A stretch of 45,140 nucleotides of DNA from an uncultured Prevotella sp. (lineage in GTDB: Bacteria; Bacteroidota; Bacteroidia; Bacteroidales; Bacteroidaceae). This document shows, one piece after another, positions 8,431-17,243 of this stretch. The stretch spans positions 80,909 to 126,048 of the forward strand of contig CAJOGK010000035.1 of NCBI GenBank assembly GCA_905234145.1. The letters are read 5' to 3'. The notes under the pieces are model-generated. The model made no database searches. It worked only from the letters and a program-made list of their open reading frames with translations, and had not been told where the DNA came from. The number at the start of each line of letters is the position of its first letter. Positions within the stretch are counted from its first letter, which is position 1. Made by a program: the position numbers and the translations under genes.

Positions 8431-11400
8431 ATGAAATTCTGGCTATTCATACTATCAACCATTCTCTTTTCAGCATGTTCGCGTCCTGACAGGCAGGCAG
8501 TTGACAAGCTGAATGATGCATCTTATGCCTGTCATTATCGCGATATTGATTCTACAGAGGTCAATGCAAAACGCGCTTTAGCATTGGCTGGCAACTATCC
8601 GGAGGGTAGGGCCGAGGCACTCAATCATCTGGCTTTTGTACACATTGTACGTATGCAATACGATGAAGCAGAACAACTTCTGCTCCAGATACCTGAGATT
8701 ACCAGTCATCAGGTGCAGCTACTCACCGCTTATGTGCAGCAGATGCGTCTTTGTCAGCGTCGTTCCAATAATCGCGCTTTCCACGAATATCGTGAACTGG
8801 CTGATGGCACTCTGCGTCGTATCTATGAAGAGCGCAGTGCCTTCTCGTCTCACGACCAGCGATGCCTGCTCTATGCAGAAACAGAGTATGCCATCGTGAA
8901 TTCCACCTATTATTATTATGTGGGTCTTGAGCGTCAGTCTATTCAGGCGCTCAATGTCATCAATCCCAATGAGGTGTTGCGCGACACAGCCCAATACCTT
9001 AACTATATGTATAACATCGGTGCTGGTGGTATCATTACCGAGGGTACCCAGCAAGAGATAAACCAGCAAGAGTTCGACCATCTGATGCGCTGCTTCCTGA
9101 TGGCGCGAAAGGCTGGTATGCCTTACTTCATGGCCAATGCACTTGAGGCACTCAGTGAGCACCTGATGGAACCTGCATGGCGACATCAACTCATGACTGA
9201 CAACATGCCTGCCATGAAATTCCTCAATCCTGATGGTGTAGACGAAGAGATGCTGGCAGGCTATCTGGCAGAAAATGCGCTCTATCTCTTCGAACAGTAT
9301 GGTGACGTGTATCAGATAGCGGGTGCTTATCGTACGTTGGCTTCCTGCTATCGACAGATAGGCGACTATGAAAGTGCACTCTATAATCTGGAGCAAGCCC
9401 TTCAGGATTCTGTTATCAATCAGGCGCCCGATCTTGTGGCTTCTATCCATGAACAACTCAGTGTGGCCTATGCCGCCATCGATGATAAACCGCAGAGCGA
9501 CAACCATCGCAACCTGTATCTCGACCTTCAGGAAACAACTCGTCAGGATCGCCAACTCGAAGCCCGAGCTGCACAGTATGAGCATCAGCTTAATCAACTA
9601 AACATGATGCTTATTGCTGTGGTTGTGGCTATCGTACTGCTACTCTTTTCGTTGTGGCTCTTCAACCATCTTAATAAGAAACATACCCATGACGATGCAG
9701 ACAACGACCTTTTTGAACAGAAACAAGAAGAACTGGCAGCTTTGCAACTACGTGTAGAAAACAGCGAGCGACGCAATCTGGAACAGCGTGCCAAGATCTC
9801 ACTCGTCAATAATATCACACCCTTTATCGATCGTATTCTCCACGAATCGAAAGCGGGCGAGAAGGGTGATCAGGAATATATTCGGGAACTTATAGACCAG
9901 ATTAATGATTATAACGAAATACTGACCTATTGGATTCAGTTGCGTCAAGGCGAACTTAGTTTGCATATTGAGAGTTTCCCCTTGCAGTCGCTTTTCGATT
10001 TGTTAGGTAAGAGCAAAACCTCGTTCCAGATGAAGGGCATAGAACTGCAAGTAGAACCCACACAGGCCATCGTGAAAGCAGATAAGGTGCTGACGCTTTT
10101 CATGCTCAACACCTTAGCTGACAATGCCCGTAAGTTTACTGACCATGGCGGACATATCAACGTAAACGCAACAGAAACGAACGATTACGTAGAGATTGCC
10201 GTGAGCGATACAGGTAAGGGGATGACGGGCGAACAATTGGCACATCTCTTTGATCATAAGATTGAGGGTGGGCATGGCTTTGGCTTGCTAAATTGCAAGG
10301 GCATCATCGAGAAGTATCGTAAGCTGTCACAGATATTTTCTGTTTGTGCCATCTCTGCCTCCAGCACGCCGGGTAAGGGCACAAGACTGATGTTCCGATT
10401 GCCTAAGGGTGTAGTACGACTTATCGTCGCTTTATTTACGATTTACGGCATGACGATTTGCGGATTGGAAACAAAAGCTGCAGAGAATAGACATCGGGCA
10501 AGCGATGCTTTGGCGAGGGCTGCAATCTATGCTGATAGCGCCTATTTCTCAAATATCAATGGCACGTATGAGCGCACGCTCAAATTTGCAGATAGCTGTC
10601 GACAGTATCTTAATCAGCATTATTTGCAGCAGTATCCTCGTGGGCGTTATCTTATGCGACCCAATGGTAACCCATCGCTTTTGGCACCAGAGATTAAATG
10701 GTTCCACGATAGTTTGCAGACTAATTATCAGATTATCCTTGATATTCGCAACGAGAGTGCTGTAGCAGCCTTGGCCCTCCACCAGTGGCAACTCTATAGC
10801 TATAACAATCGCATCTATACACAGTTGTTTAAGGAACTCTCTGCTGATAATACTCTTGGTGATTATTGTCGCAACATGCAGCAATCGCAGACGAATAAGA
10901 CCATAGCTGTTATCCTGCTTGTACTGATGCTCATCGCCATCGTACCAGCTTATTATCTGTTGTATTATCGCCATCGTCTCTATGAACGGTTCTTTAAGGA
11001 GAAACAGCGTCAGACTGATTTGGAAATGCTCGATGATGAAATGCGACGTGCAGAGCTGGAGGAGAACAATCTCCACGTATCGAATGCTGTACTTGATAAT
11101 TGTCTGTCTACTCTCAAGCACGAAACGATGTATTATCCCTCGCGTATTCGTCAGTTGCTTGATGGAGGTGATATCAGTTCGCTCAGCGAAGTAACAAGCT
11201 ACTACCGTGAGCTCTATGGTGTGCTCAGTAGTCAGGCTATGCGTCAAGTAGAGCGCGCCCACCTTCATATTAAACCTCTCAATAAATATCCTGTGCCCAT
11301 TTTGGGCGATGAGAATATGGTGCGCTATCTCTTTGAGATTCTGCGCAAACAGTCGGGACAACCCATGTCTGCACTTACATTCAGTTGTAGTGACGATTCT

Positions 11401-11631
11401 CTGTATGTAGAAATCCGAGTGCCGCTGAAGACAGCCTTGTCTGATGCTGATACCCTCTTCACGCCAGCTAAGGAGCATATTCCTTACCTGTTGTGTCGCC
11501 AGATCATTCGCGATCATGGTGAGGCTACGAACAGGCGAGGCTGTGGCATCAGGGCCGAGGGCAATGTGATCATCATTACCCTCCCAGCGGTTCGGACTCG
11601 CTTTAGCGCTTTTACAAAGCGTAGCGACTAA
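8431..11631 (+). CDS. Composite membrane histidine kinase (DUF5112/DUF5113 type) with divided kinase functions
   Basis: A 1066-residue protein made of two kinase-like halves. Half 1: signal/lipobox (LFSAC, residues 12-16), TPR-like helices to about 385, membrane helix 391-411, coiled coil, then a catalytic ATPase domain with N-box LADNARKF (562-569), G1 SDTGKGM (592-598) and G2 GGHGFGLL (613-620). Its H-box position reads LVNNITPF, with no His. Half 2 begins with another hydrophobic segment (663-678), more helices, a second membrane helix (823-845) and a clear H-box LKHETMYYPSRI with His897. Its ATPase domain (about 950-1055) lacks the N and G boxes. So ATP binding and the phosphate acceptor appear to sit in different halves. 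The next gene is its likely response regulator, 28 bp downstream. Confidence 0.75.
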   Translation: MKFWLFILSTILFSACSRPDRQAVDKLNDASYACHYRDIDSTEVNAKRALALAGNYPEGRAEALNHLAFVHIVRMQYDEAEQLLLQIPEITSHQVQLLTAYVQQMRLCQRRSNNRAFHEYRELADGTLRRIYEERSAFSSHDQRCLLYAETEYAIVNSTYYYYVGLERQSIQALNVINPNEVLRDTAQYLNYMYNIGAGGIITEGTQQEINQQEFDHLMRCFLMARKAGMPYFMANALEALSEHLMEPAWRHQLMTDNMPAMKFLNPDGVDEEMLAGYLAENALYLFEQYGDVYQIAGAYRTLASCYRQIGDYESALYNLEQALQDSVINQAPDLVASIHEQLSVAYAAIDDKPQSDNHRNLYLDLQETTRQDRQLEARAAQYEHQLNQLNMMLIAVVVAIVLLLFSLWLFNHLNKKHTHDDADNDLFEQKQEELAALQLRVENSERRNLEQRAKISLVNNITPFIDRILHESKAGEKGDQEYIRELIDQINDYNEILTYWIQLRQGELSLHIESFPLQSLFDLLGKSKTSFQMKGIELQVEPTQAIVKADKVLTLFMLNTLADNARKFTDHGGHINVNATETNDYVEIAVSDTGKGMTGEQLAHLFDHKIEGGHGFGLLNCKGIIEKYRKLSQIFSVCAISASSTPGKGTRLMFRLPKGVVRLIVALFTIYGMTICGLETKAAENRHRASDALARAAIYADSAYFSNINGTYERTLKFADSCRQYLNQHYLQQYPRGRYLMRPNGNPSLLAPEIKWFHDSLQTNYQIILDIRNESAVAALALHQWQLYSYNNRIYTQLFKELSADNTLGDYCRNMQQSQTNKTIAVILLVLMLIAIVPAYYLLYYRHRLYERFFKEKQRQTDLEMLDDEMRRAELEENNLHVSNAVLDNCLSTLKHETMYYPSRIRQLLDGGDISSLSEVTSYYRELYGVLSSQAMRQVERAHLHIKPLNKYPVPILGDENMVRYLFEILRKQSGQPMSALTFSCSDDSLYVEIRVPLKTALSDADTLFTPAKEHIPYLLCRQIIRDHGEATNRRGCGIRAEGNVIIITLPAVRTRFSAFTKRSD

Positions 11632-11659
11632 AAGAATTATGTAAATAGTAAATAATAAG

Positions 11660-12379
11660 ATGGAAAATTTTAAAGTTATTATTGTCGAGGATGTTCCTCT
11701 GGAACTGAAAGGTACACTGGGTATCATCCGCACAGATATCCCAGAGGCTGAGGTTATTGGCACAGCTGAAAACGAGCCTGCATATTGGAAGCTTCTCAAA
11801 CAGCAAAAGCCTGACCTTGTACTGCTCGACCTTGGTCTTGGTGGTTCTACCACTGTTGGTGTCGAAATATGTCGCCATACGAAAGAGGTACATCCCGATG
11901 TAAAGGTGCTCATTTTTACAGGCGAGATACTCAATGAGAAACTCTGGGTAGATGTGCTTGATGCTGGTGCTGATGGCATTATCCTGAAGACTGGTGAGTT
12001 GTTGACACGTCGTGATGTCTCTGCCGTGATGGATGGTAAGCAACTGGTGTTTAATGAACCTATCCTCGAAAAGATTGTAGAGCGCTTCAAGGCCGCAGTC
12101 AGTGGTCAGTTAATAAAGCAGGAAGCTGTCGTGAATTACGAGATTGATGAGTATGATGAGCGTTTCTTGCGCCATCTGGCATTGGGCTATACCAAAGAGC
12201 AGATTACTAATCTTCGTGGCATGCCCTTTGGTGTGAAAAGTCTCGAAAAGCGTCAGAATGAGCTTGTACAGAAGCTTTTTCCAGAGGGTACAGGTGGTGT
12301 GAATGCCACGCGCCTGGTAGTGCGAGCCCTCGAACTGCGTGTACTTGATATTGATAATCTCGAACCCGATGATGAATAA
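11660..12379 (+). CDS. Response regulator with LuxR-like C-terminal HTH
   Basis: A 239-residue two-component regulator. The receiver domain has the acidic pair Glu10/Asp11 (IIVEDVP), the phosphorylation site Asp57 (LVLLDLG), Thr87 (LIFTGE) and Lys110 (IILKTGE). After a linker, residues 160-230 form a helical output domain (DERFLRHLALGYTKEQITNLRGM, then FGVKSLEKRQNELVQKLF) that resembles a LuxR/FixJ HTH. Its position 28 bp after the composite kinase makes it the obvious partner. The end of the gene overlaps the start of the next by 11 bp. Confidence 0.85.
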   Translation: MENFKVIIVEDVPLELKGTLGIIRTDIPEAEVIGTAENEPAYWKLLKQQKPDLVLLDLGLGGSTTVGVEICRHTKEVHPDVKVLIFTGEILNEKLWVDVLDAGADGIILKTGELLTRRDVSAVMDGKQLVFNEPILEKIVERFKAAVSGQLIKQEAVVNYEIDEYDERFLRHLALGYTKEQITNLRGMPFGVKSLEKRQNELVQKLFPEGTGGVNATRLVVRALELRVLDIDNLEPDDE

Positions 12380-12962
12380 ACTCTCGCGACTAATCCTCTC
12401 TCTGGGCATTCTTCAGCTGTTGCTCGTCATCCTGTCGTGGCTCCTTTCTGCCATGCGGGTTGAGGGCGTGCGCTCGTTGCTTTCGGGCGAGGGTATCCGA
12501 TGGTTTATTGGTGGCTTTACTGGTATGCTGTTGCAGCCCCTTCTAGCTTGGCTGCTGTTACTGCTGATAGCTTTGGGTGCGCTACAAAAGAGCGGTTTTC
12601 TGAGTCTTTTTCAGAGTCGTGGCCACTGGTCTTATCGTCAGCGCATCGCTCTGCGAGTTTCTGCTTTTCTGCTGGTGGTTTATGTGGTTATCGTATGTCT
12701 GCTTACACTCATGCCTCATGCTATTCTGCTTTCAGCCACAGGGGCACTTTTCCCCTCTGCATTCAGTAGCAGTTTGGTACCTATCATCTGCTTTGGCATC
12801 GCTCTGCTGGCAATTAGTTATGGTCTCGTGTCTGGTATTCTCACGTCGACATCCAGCATGCTTAGTGCCCTCTGTTTTGGTCTGCAGCAATCGGCTCCGA
12901 TGATTATACTCTATATTTTTTTTATTCAGTTTTACGAATCCTTGTGGTTCGTGTTTGGCTAA
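12369..12962 (+). CDS. Half-length AbgT-like membrane protein
   Basis: A 197-residue protein with about five hydrophobic helices. The segment around residues 30-75 (RSLLSGEGIRWFIGGFTGML, then LALLIALGALQKSG in style) resembles the N-terminal part of AbgT p-aminobenzoyl-glutamate transporters, which are normally about 500 residues. The C-terminal half of that family is absent. ATGs at 12369 and 12372 both sit inside the end of the response regulator, so translation is probably coupled. Whether it transports anything is doubtful; a membrane partner for the neighbouring signalling genes is an alternative. Family call is from memory of the motif and is moderate. Confidence 0.5.
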   Translation: MMNKLSRLILSLGILQLLLVILSWLLSAMRVEGVRSLLSGEGIRWFIGGFTGMLLQPLLAWLLLLLIALGALQKSGFLSLFQSRGHWSYRQRIALRVSAFLLVVYVVIVCLLTLMPHAILLSATGALFPSAFSSSLVPIICFGIALLAISYGLVSGILTSTSSMLSALCFGLQQSAPMIILYIFFIQFYESLWFVFG

Positions 12963-12979
12963 ACAAAATATTAGACATT

Positions 12980-14038
12980 ATGAATATATTCCGACATCGC
13001 ATTCTCCTGTTTTTCATTTGTCTGCTGATGGGTATTATGCCCATGGCAGCACAAAAGTCAGATAATGTAGAACGTCGTTTGGCTGATATTGTTGACATCT
13101 ATTTTGAAGGTTCTAATGACTATGAGTTCTATCGAGCCATTGAGAACTATCGCAATTATACGAAAGCGAATAATCTTAAGATGAAATATTATCGCTCGTG
13201 GCATAAGGAAATTATGTACGATATCAATCATAACCACTATTATGAGGCTCTTGAAAAGACAGAACAGTTACGTAATATCTTGGAATCTGAAGAAGATGAA
13301 AAGTATTATTACATGATTGACTATCTGATGGGCGTGTTTTATGGTACTCGCGATAATAATGAACTCAGTCAGGAGCATCTTCGTAGCGCCTTTGAAAAAA
13401 TCAAGGACGATGATTTGGCACATGAACGTATTAATATCCTCAATACACTCACAAATATTAATATCTTTGATGATATGGCAAAGGGCTATGAATATGCTGA
13501 TAGTGCCATTGTCATCAGTCAAGATAGTACAGACCTTTGTACGACCTATGCACTCAAATCAATGGTTGCCTTGGCAAATGACGATCGCGTGATGTTTGAG
13601 TCATGCTATAATCAGATTCGAAAACTGCGTAAGGGTAAATCCGGAGATTATCAATATGGTCGCTATGTGCGTATGGGTCGCTTTGCCTTCGATGGTAAGT
13701 TTGATAAGGCGCAAGAGATCTGTGATTCTATTACGTTTGAAGTAGGGCGCATGTATTTCAAATCTACTCTCTATCACATGTCTGGCGATATGCAGAATGA
13801 GAATGAAAGCCTCCGCAAGTTGATCAATGCCATTATTCATCGTAATAACAAAATATCTACTATTACTATGAGTAATATCAAAAACGAGTTTGATGCAGAC
13901 ATTACTCGTTCTCACATGCACAAAATACAACTGATACTTACTGGTATTATCGTGTTCCTAGTTACAGCTGGTTTCATTGGAGCTGGGTACTTGTATCGTA
14001 AGAGGAAGAAGAAGAAGGTTCATTCACGCCATGGATAA
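12980..14038 (+). CDS. TPR-like periplasmic protein with C-terminal membrane anchor
   Basis: A 352-residue protein. Start at 12980 (MNIFRHRILLFFICLLMGIM, ending MAAQK) gives a proper signal peptide; the longer frame reading back into the previous gene is rejected. The body is helical with TPR-like spacing (YYEALEKTEQLRNILE, EHLRSAFEKIKDDD, KGYEYADSAIVISQ). One membrane helix near residues 315-338 is followed by a short basic tail (RKRKKKKVHSRHG). This is the layout of the sensor part of Bacteroidales TPR-TM-HTH regulators, but here the protein stops after the membrane helix. It is 17 bp after the AbgT-like gene and ends in a strong terminator. Confidence 0.65.
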   Translation: MNIFRHRILLFFICLLMGIMPMAAQKSDNVERRLADIVDIYFEGSNDYEFYRAIENYRNYTKANNLKMKYYRSWHKEIMYDINHNHYYEALEKTEQLRNILESEEDEKYYYMIDYLMGVFYGTRDNNELSQEHLRSAFEKIKDDDLAHERINILNTLTNINIFDDMAKGYEYADSAIVISQDSTDLCTTYALKSMVALANDDRVMFESCYNQIRKLRKGKSGDYQYGRYVRMGRFAFDGKFDKAQEICDSITFEVGRMYFKSTLYHMSGDMQNENESLRKLINAIIHRNNKISTITMSNIKNEFDADITRSHMHKIQLILTGIIVFLVTAGFIGAGYLYRKRKKKKVHSRHG

Positions 14039-14041
14039 ATG

Positions 14042-14073
14042 AAAGGGACGCGCATCACTGCGAGTCCCTTTTT
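14042..14073 (+). terminator. Intrinsic terminator after the TPR gene
   Basis: AAAGGGAC pairs with GTCCCTTT, with an additional CGC/GCG pairing inside the loop, followed by a U-rich tail. The core 14045-14068 is nearly identical to the hairpin at 41336-41359. Confidence 0.8.
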
Positions 14074-14281
14074 AATACCATGAATTACACAGTAGTGTTT
14101 TCCCTCTTACGGGGATTTTTCAAACTAACGTAGAAAGATTTCAGGGATAAACCCTGAATCAAGTTCAATTGATGGGTGCAAATTTAGGAAATTTTTAGAT
14201 ACACTCCAAACTTTTTAGCAAAAAAATGCAAAAAAAACAGATTTTAACAAAAAAAGATATACAACCAATTTAAATTTTTCT

Positions 14282-14289
14282 TATCTTTG
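14282..14289 (+). promoter_or_regulatory. -7 promoter box for the AraC-type gene
   Basis: TATCTTTG, 27 nt before the ATG at 14317. The preceding 14074-14281 is A/T-rich and holds no gene I can see. Confidence 0.6.
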
Positions 14290-14316
14290 TCTCGAATTTA
14301 AAATATCTAATTAGTT

Positions 14317-14763
14317 ATGCCAAAGTACAACATTATTGAAATCAAGGAAAAAGAGGCAGCATACCGTAAGATTGTTAGCCCTGAGTCAATGGATCGTATG
14401 CAGGAGCAGATTATGAAAATTATCGTGATGGATAAGAAGTATCGCGATAAGGATTATTCTGCAAAAAAGCTTGCTGAGGACATCGGTACTAACACCCGTT
14501 ACATTTCTGCCGTTGTTAATGTTCGTTTCCACATGAACTATACCTCATTCGTTAATAAATATCGTATTGACGAGGCCATGAGTGTGTTGGTGGACAAGCG
14601 TTATCAGGAACTCCGCATGGAGGAAGTAGCTTCAATGGTAGGTTTTGCTAACCGCCAGTCTTTCTATGCTGCTTTCTATCGCTTTATGGGCATTACGCCT
14701 CGCGAATATCGCATGCGTAACTTGAAGCAACATCCTTCAATGGTTGCTAAAAAGAAGAAATAA
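14317..14763 (+). CDS. AraC-family HTH protein (DNA-binding domain only)
   Basis: A 148-residue protein consisting of an N-terminal stretch of about 45 residues and an AraC-type double HTH. KDYSAKKLAEDIGTNTRYIS is the first HTH; MEEVASMVGFANRQSFYAAF, then YRFMGITPREYRMRN, is the second HTH with the typical F-x-x-x-x-G-x-[ST]-P-x-x-[FY]-R ending. There is no sensor domain. It follows the TPR-membrane protein, whose C-terminus stops where such a domain would start in one-piece regulators. Its 3' end overlaps the 3' end of the convergent feoAB gene by 17 bp, so no terminator lies between them. Confidence 0.8.
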   Translation: MPKYNIIEIKEKEAAYRKIVSPESMDRMQEQIMKIIVMDKKYRDKDYSAKKLAEDIGTNTRYISAVVNVRFHMNYTSFVNKYRIDEAMSVLVDKRYQELRMEEVASMVGFANRQSFYAAFYRFMGITPREYRMRNLKQHPSMVAKKKK

Positions 14764-17143
14764 TCTGGTAAAAGGCCATACTTACGACCCAAGCCACAAT
14801 GGTGGTATAGATAGCTGCGAAGCTAGCCCATCTCCATGACCCTGTTTCGTTCTTGATTGCTGCGATGGTGGCGATACAGGGGAAGTAAAGTAGTATGAAT
14901 ATAAGGTATGCGTATGCTGCCAATGGCGTAATACCTTCTTTCAGCATTAGTTGGCGCAGGTGTGTATATTTCTCGTTGTCATCGCTAAAGGTGTCATCAT
15001 CGCCAAATGAATCATCACCAGAATAGAGAACACCAATTGTAGATGCCACAATCTCTTTTGCTCCCACACCTGCTATTAGCGAAACGTCGAGTTTCCAGTT
15101 AAAGCCTTGTGGTGTGAAGATAGGTTCGATAGTCTTACCCATGCGTCCGATATAACTTTGCTCTTGCTGCTGTTCGCGTGACAGTTCCTCATTGTGTGGG
15201 AAGTAACCCAGTGCCCAGACAATGATAGAGGCTACAAGAATAATTCCTCCCATCTTCTTCAGGTATTCCTTACCTTTCTCCCATGTATGGCGCCAGATAG
15301 CCTTGGGTGTGGGCCAGCGATAGGGTGGAAGTTCCATCACGAAAGGTGTGTCTTCGCCCTTAATTACAAACGATGAGAAAACCTTGCTGACTATGATAGA
15401 CATTACAATTCCAATGGCATAAAGCGATAACATAACCCAAGAACGGCTCTGCAGCGAGAAGAACGTGCCTGCTATCATTATATAAATAGGTAGGCGAGCC
15501 GAACAACTCATGAAAGGCAGAATCATCATGGTGATGAGACGAGAGCGTCGACTCTCGATGGTGCGTGTGGCCATGATAGCTGGTACATTACAACCAAAGC
15601 CCATGATCAATGGAATAAACGACTTGCCATGAAGGCCCATCTTGTGCATCAGCTTATCCATGATAAAAGCAGCTCGTGCCATATAGCCCGAATCCTCCAT
15701 CAGCGAGATAAAGAAATAGAGGATCAAAATCTGAGGCAGGAAGACAATCACACTGCCCACACCACCAATCACACCATCGACAAGCATCGCTTTCAATGGT
15801 CCTTCTGGCATAGTAATAGTCAGTCTGTCGCCCAGCCATGCTACAACTTCCTCAATCCAATCCATGGGATACTGTCCCAATGTAAAGGTGGTCTCGAACA
15901 TGATATAAAGCATGAGGAAGAAAATAGGGAATCCAAAATACTTATGCGAAAGTACGCTATCTATAAGGTGGGTGGTTTTATATGTATCTTCTTTTGTACC
16001 AGTCTTGAACTTGGCTTCCTTGAGTGCACCATGAATAAAACCATATTTTGCATCCATGATAGCTGTTTCCGAGTCGTTGCCTGTCTCTTCCTTTACACGT
16101 GCAGAAGCTTTGTCGCGCTCGTTGGTTAGTGTCTGGAAGTCCTTCATACGTTGTTCGCCCTGCATGTGCTTGCCCAGATAGTCGAGCACCTGACTGTCGT
16201 GCTCCAACAACTTCAGAGACAAGTATCGGGTAGAGTAGTGTTGCGTGATATGCTCATCGGCTTTCAGATATTTCTGAATGCGCTTGATACCATCCTCAAT
16301 CTCATGACCATAGTTGATATGCAGGTGGCGCGAGAACTTGCTGGCGCCTTCGTAAACTTGGATTACTGCTTTGAAGAGCTCCTTCACGCCCGTACCATTT
16401 TTAAAAGAGGTGGGAATCATGGGCGTGCCAAATAGTGTGCTGAGGGTATCGATATTTACCTGATCACCTCGACGCTCAAACTCATCATACATATTGAGAG
16501 CACATACCATGCGGATATTCATATCAACCAATTGTGTGGTGAGATAAAGGTTGCGCTCCAAATTTGAGGCATCGATGACATTAATCACTACGTCGGGCAT
16601 TTTCTCCGTAAGATGTTCTCTTACATATAATTCTTCTGGAGAGTAGCAGGAGAGAGAATATGTACCAGGCAGGTCTGTGAGATTGAACTCATAACCAAAG
16701 AAAGAGGCATGAGCTTCGGTAGCATCTACAGTAACACCAGAATAGTTGCCCACATGACCATGAGCACCTGAAGCAAAATTGAAAAGTGATGTCTTGCCAC
16801 AGTTAGGATTACCAACCAATGCCACATTGATAATACGACGCTCGTGCATGGCAAAGTGGTGGATGTAGTCGTCCTTATGTTCTTCTAGCGGAAGGTAGAA
16901 GGAGGAAGGTGGAATGAGATTACTTTCTGCCACCTCAATATTGTCAGCCTCCTGATGGCGCAGCGATACTTCATAGCCCATCAATTTATATTTGACTGGA
17001 TCTTGCAGGGGTGCATTTAGCAATACTTCAACCTCTGTACCCTTGATGAATCCCATTTCAATGATACGCTTACGGAATCCACCATGACCTTGTACCTTTA
17101 CGATAATTCCTTTCTCGCCTGTTTTAAGTTCCGACAGTTTCAT
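14747..17143 (-). CDS. feoB: Ferrous iron transporter FeoA-FeoB fusion
   Basis: A 798-residue protein. Start at 17143 (MKLSELKTGEKG), 22 nt after the -7 box; an 11-residue longer frame would start inside the promoter. Residues 1-71 are a FeoA (SH3-like) domain. The FeoB G domain follows: G1 GNPNCGKTS (111-119), G3 DLPGTYSL, G4-type NMYD. The membrane part contains both Gate regions (GVGSVIVFLPQILILYFFIS, then MEDSGYMARAAF; FIPLIMGFGCNVPAIMATRT; PFMSCSARLPIYIMI). It moves Fe2+ across the inner membrane. FeoA-FeoB fusion is common in Bacteroidota. The 3' end overlaps the convergent AraC-type gene by 17 bp. Confidence 0.93.
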   Translation of the reverse strand: MKLSELKTGEKGIIVKVQGHGGFRKRIIEMGFIKGTEVEVLLNAPLQDPVKYKLMGYEVSLRHQEADNIEVAESNLIPPSSFYLPLEEHKDDYIHHFAMHERRIINVALVGNPNCGKTSLFNFASGAHGHVGNYSGVTVDATEAHASFFGYEFNLTDLPGTYSLSCYSPEELYVREHLTEKMPDVVINVIDASNLERNLYLTTQLVDMNIRMVCALNMYDEFERRGDQVNIDTLSTLFGTPMIPTSFKNGTGVKELFKAVIQVYEGASKFSRHLHINYGHEIEDGIKRIQKYLKADEHITQHYSTRYLSLKLLEHDSQVLDYLGKHMQGEQRMKDFQTLTNERDKASARVKEETGNDSETAIMDAKYGFIHGALKEAKFKTGTKEDTYKTTHLIDSVLSHKYFGFPIFFLMLYIMFETTFTLGQYPMDWIEEVVAWLGDRLTITMPEGPLKAMLVDGVIGGVGSVIVFLPQILILYFFISLMEDSGYMARAAFIMDKLMHKMGLHGKSFIPLIMGFGCNVPAIMATRTIESRRSRLITMMILPFMSCSARLPIYIMIAGTFFSLQSRSWVMLSLYAIGIVMSIIVSKVFSSFVIKGEDTPFVMELPPYRWPTPKAIWRHTWEKGKEYLKKMGGIILVASIIVWALGYFPHNEELSREQQQEQSYIGRMGKTIEPIFTPQGFNWKLDVSLIAGVGAKEIVASTIGVLYSGDDSFGDDDTFSDDNEKYTHLRQLMLKEGITPLAAYAYLIFILLYFPCIATIAAIKNETGSWRWASFAAIYTTIVAWVVSMAFYQIISSF

Positions 17144-17165
17144 AACTAATTTCAATTTCTGCTTG

Positions 17166-17173
17166 CAAAGATA
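17166..17173 (-). promoter_or_regulatory. -7 promoter box for feoAB
   Basis: The minus strand reads TATCTTTG, 22 nt before the start codon at 17143. It immediately follows the terminator of the upstream gene. Confidence 0.65.
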
Positions 17174-17178
17174 CATAA

Positions 17179-17217
17179 AAAAACTTGCAACTCAATTGCA
17201 AAGAGCCGCAAGTTTTT
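17179..17217 (-). terminator. Intrinsic terminator after the ABC ATPase gene
   Basis: A 10-bp stem (AAAAACTTGC with GCAAGTTTTT) around a 19-nt loop. On the minus strand it is followed by a T-run that leads directly into the feoAB promoter. Confidence 0.75.
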
Positions 17218-17243
17218 ATATAATACCTACTTTTAAGTATCAA

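Noticed and set aside
10549..12090. 513-codon minus-strand ORF opposite the kinase and response regulator
   Set aside because: Composition is that of a shadow frame (Ser/Thr/Ile-rich, no motif) opposite well-supported genes.
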